From Gillisia lutea (GTDB lineage: Bacteria; Bacteroidota; Bacteroidia; Flavobacteriales; Flavobacteriaceae), in the NCBI RefSeq assembly GCF_021568705.1, contig NZ_JAKGTH010000007.1, positions 555,149 through 619,148 of the forward strand: a stretch of 64,000 nucleotides of DNA. The letters are read 5' to 3'. This document shows, one piece after another, positions 62,148-64,000 of the stretch; position 1 is the stretch's first letter, and each line of letters opens with the position of its first letter. The position numbers were made by a program, and so were the translations under genes. The notes beneath the pieces are model-generated. The model saw only the letters and a list, made by a program, of their open reading frames with translations. It searched no databases and was not told where the DNA came from.

Positions 62148-62840
62148 ATGAGTTCACCAAAGGAGATAGACATACATGGTTTTAAACATATTAAATACCA
62201 AAGCGAAACGTACATCCGGGAAGAAATGCTTTCTAAAAGCGCCAATTTCTATACCTGGTTGGATAAGCGCCGCTCGGTTCGTGAATTTGCTGATACTCCC
62301 GTGCCTAAGCAAGTTATCGAGAATCTTATTAAAGCAGCTTCTACTGCGCCCAGTGGCGCCCATAAACAACCTTGGACTTTCTGTGCAATTTCTAATGCCA
62401 CATTAAAGACCAAGATTAGAGCCGCTGCCGAAAATGAGGAAAAGGAAAATTATAATGGCAGGATGAGCGAACGCTGGAAAGAAGATCTTCTGGCTTTGGC
62501 TACCAATGCTGATAAGCCTTTTCTGGAAAATGCTCCCTGGCTTATCATCGTATTTAAAAGAGCCTATGAGCTGGATGCTCAAGGTGTAAAGCACAATAAC
62601 TATTATGTGAATGAAAGTGTAGGCATTGCCTGCGGGATGCTTATTGCTGCCATCCACAATGCCGGACTGGTAACTTTAACCCACACGCCCAGCCCCATGA
62701 ACTTTTTAAGCAAGGTGTTGGAGCGCCCTGCCAACGAACGCCCTTTTTTATTACTTCCCGTAGGCTATCCCCAAGACCCCGTTTACGTACCCGCCTTAGA
62801 ACGCAAAACTTTAGAAGAGGTAAGTGTGTTCTATGAATAA
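62148..62840 (+). CDS. Iodotyrosine-deiodinase-like nitroreductase-fold flavoprotein
   Basis: A 230-residue FMN-dependent protein of the nitroreductase fold. RRSVREFADTPVP (41-53) and STAPSGAHKQPW (65-76) are FMN contacts. It carries the substrate-lid triad of iodotyrosine deiodinases: Glu98, Tyr102 and Lys123, spaced exactly as E157, Y161 and K182 in the human enzyme (+4, +21). The NEEKENYNGRMSERW lid and the VNESVGIACGMLIAAIHNAGLVT segment match that subfamily closely. Bacterial members remove halogens from halotyrosines reductively. The call as IYD-like is strong; the true substrate is not proven. Confidence 0.85.
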   Translation: MSSPKEIDIHGFKHIKYQSETYIREEMLSKSANFYTWLDKRRSVREFADTPVPKQVIENLIKAASTAPSGAHKQPWTFCAISNATLKTKIRAAAENEEKENYNGRMSERWKEDLLALATNADKPFLENAPWLIIVFKRAYELDAQGVKHNNYYVNESVGIACGMLIAAIHNAGLVTLTHTPSPMNFLSKVLERPANERPFLLLPVGYPQDPVYVPALERKTLEEVSVFYE

Positions 62841-63109
62841 CAACTAGTTGTTTTCTCTTTAATTGGTATACCTAGGAGTTAGTAAGTTTGTTTTAAAGCT
62901 TATAATTGCTGAATATTTAATGATTTGAGCGATTTTTGTTGAAGATGTTAAGAATCCGTTCATAACTAATGCCAAATATTTCAATTTTCAGGAGTTATAA
63001 ATGCTATTTTTGAGACAAACAAATAGATAAACCCTACTAATATCCCTTTTTATACTTCCCTAGATAGTAGTTTTAGGATGAATATAACTAGTTGGCTACA
63101 ATTTGAGAA

Positions 63110-63526
63110 ATGAAAATACAAGAAAAAATATCGAACGAAAACGGAAATTGGTATATCGCTGAAATTATTGAAAAATGTGAGCCAGTTGACCGCAGTGAAA
63201 AACAAGAATTGCGAAGAGTGACAACTTGGGGAAATCATCATTTAATTAAAGCAAAATCTGCAAAAGAAGCATTTGAAAAAGCTGAAAAACTCGGAAAAGA
63301 AGCTGAATATAAATTTACCAATACTGACAAAATTGAAATGGAATGGATTTTTATTGGTATTGGAGAATTAATCCCAATTTATGAGGAATTTATTGAAGAT
63401 GGAGCTGAATTAATGTGGACTGATTACGGATTTATATCTGACCGAAAAACAAATCGAATGGCACGTTCTAAAAAGGAAATTTTGGACGGAATTAAACCTA
63501 AACCAAACTTGCCAAAAAGAAAATGA
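63110..63526 (+). CDS. DUF4288-family protein, likely accessory cassette
   Basis: A 138-residue protein with a composition richer in Lys and Glu and codons richer in AAA/GAA than its neighbours. WYIAEIIEKCEP near the N-terminus, HLIKAKSAKEAFEKAEKLGKEAEYKF and MEWIFIGIGELIPIYEEF match the DUF4288 domain, a family of unknown function common in mobile cassettes. A 9-base GTTGGCTAC (63091-63099) before it is inverted as GTAGCCAAC (63575-63583) after it. A tiny frame (63523-63594) overlaps its stop and ends inside the repeat; it is probably not a gene. Confidence 0.8.
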   Translation: MKIQEKISNENGNWYIAEIIEKCEPVDRSEKQELRRVTTWGNHHLIKAKSAKEAFEKAEKLGKEAEYKFTNTDKIEMEWIFIGIGELIPIYEEFIEDGAELMWTDYGFISDRKTNRMARSKKEILDGIKPKPNLPKRK

Positions 63527-63574
63527 TTAACGAAAATCTGACTGAATTAGAAACTGAAGAGAATAAAAAAAACT

Positions 63575-63709
63575 GTAGCCAACACCGGCTATAGTTCATT
63601 GCGGCGGAATTTCATAACTGAAATTCCTGCGTATTTGCTAACTTTGGTTTACGGCGGAATAGTTCTGCCGAACCATTCCGCAACGAAACCATAGCCAAAC
63701 ACGTTAGGC
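63575..63709. repeat. Folded repeat resembling an integron attC site
   Basis: About 135 bases with nested inverted repeats. The outer arms pair GGCTATAGTT...TTGCGG (from 63587) with the complement of CCGCAACGAAACCATAGCC (63678-63696). Two inner hairpins are GGAATTTCA-TAAC-TGAAATTCC (63606-63627) and GCGGAATaGTT-ctgccg-AACcATTCCGC (63654-63681). The right end reads CACGTTAGGC, with GTTAGGC fitting the GTTRRRY core of integron attC sites. The left end, GTAGCCAAC, does not fit the opposite core well, so the call is tentative. No integrase is visible. Confidence 0.5.
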
Positions 63710-63723
63710 GCTATATTTTTAAA

Positions 63724-64000
63724 TGTACTTTCCTGAAATAGGTTGACTAAAAATTAAACCTTTTAGCACTATACCTAATGAAAGAACAAAATGAACACTG
63801 TCGAAAAAATTCCTACAAAAAAGTAGGTTATGATCTCAAGCTGGTTATTATCGATCAAATCCAAAATGCACAGATCTCTATTAATTATGCATCCGAGAAA
63901 TATCAGGTTTCCAGAGCTTCTATCTATTACTGGTTGAAAAAATACAGAAAAAATAGAGGAACTGGAGTTTGTAAAAGACTTTCAACAAGACATTATTGCT
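63724..64000 (+). mobile_element. Left end of an IS3-like insertion element
   Basis: Starting at about 63724 (TGTACTTTCCTG, a likely terminal repeat with TG start) and running off the edge, this segment contains an IS3-type orfA reading frame. The left boundary is inferred from the position of the frame, not proven. Confidence 0.5.
63778..64000 (+). pseudogene. IS3-family orfA, frameshifted, partial
   Basis: From ATG at 63778 the frame encodes a helix-turn-helix of the IS3 OrfA type (INYASEKYQVSRASIYYWLKKY). Near 63950 the plausible protein moves to the next frame, where KIEELEFVKDFQQDII appears, a typical downstream part of OrfA. The leucine-zipper stretch that normally lies between is missing, so a deletion of part of the gene with a frame change is the simplest reading. 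The 3' end is cut off by the window edge. Confidence 0.7.

Noticed and set aside
63523..63594. Tiny frame overlapping the DUF4288 stop codon
   Set aside because: Only 23 residues and it ends inside the folded repeat; more likely chance or a cassette scar.

Overview
The window looks like chromosome from a marine member of the Flavobacteriaceae (Bacteroidota), close in style to Gramella, Salegentibacter or Zunongwangia. This is an inference from AT-rich sequence, SusC/SusD proteins, a fused CcoN-CcoO cbb3 oxidase, promoters of the TTG-N19-TAnnTTTG type, and the order lepB-dapB-DUF5683-parB-parA.

Region 1 (1-12.3 kb, nearly all minus strand) is housekeeping: a WbqC-like fragment, signal peptidase I, dapB, parB/parA, a dienoyl-CoA-reductase-like SDR, both methylmalonyl-CoA mutase subunits, a FtsB/DivIC protein, uridine kinase, and a cytochrome c with a PQQ-type sugar dehydrogenase. 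Region 2 (12.4-17.2 kb) holds tRNA-Pro(TGG), two paralogous small helical proteins, exodeoxyribonuclease III and an FtsH protease. The outer two promoters carry a TGAC-N4-GTCA palindrome. Region 3 (17.2-31.4 kb) is a polysaccharide utilization locus: LacI regulator with a likely operator, a large helical putative glycosidase, SusC, SusD, a cytoplasmic GH130, an MFS importer, an unclassified lipoprotein and a GH13 lipoprotein.

Region 4 (31.4-46.8 kb) is the micro-oxic respiration block: hemN, the cbb3 operon (ccoS, ccoNO fusion, ccoQ, monoheme ccoP, a cupin, a truncated globin, ccoG, ccoH, a TauE-like protein), the copper ATPase ccoI, a LytTR regulator/kinase pair and a PAS kinase. hemN, ccoS and ccoI carry the same palindrome as region 2. 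In four of the five promoters its centre lies exactly 36.5 bases from the last base of the -7 element.

Region 5 (46.8-55.5 kb) holds a B12/radical SAM protein, a tRNA-dihydrouridine synthase, and a six-gene cell-envelope cluster centred on an MbnP-like lipoprotein and a MauG-type diheme enzyme, with two paralogous proteins carrying a CNGKC motif and an outer-membrane barrel; I infer a copper role. Region 6 (55.4-62.8 kb) holds tRNA-Pro(GGG), an unusual Crp/Fnr regulator, a different palindrome (GTAAC-N4-GTTAC) at the same promoter spacing in front of a TauE permease and a rhodanese, a methyltransferase-like gene broken by one stop codon, cytochrome bd (cydAB), a methyltransferase, a metallo-hydrolase and an iodotyrosine-deiodinase-like flavoprotein. 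Region 7 (62.9-64 kb) is accessory: a DUF4288 gene, a folded repeat resembling an integron attC site, and a frameshifted IS3-type orfA at the edge.
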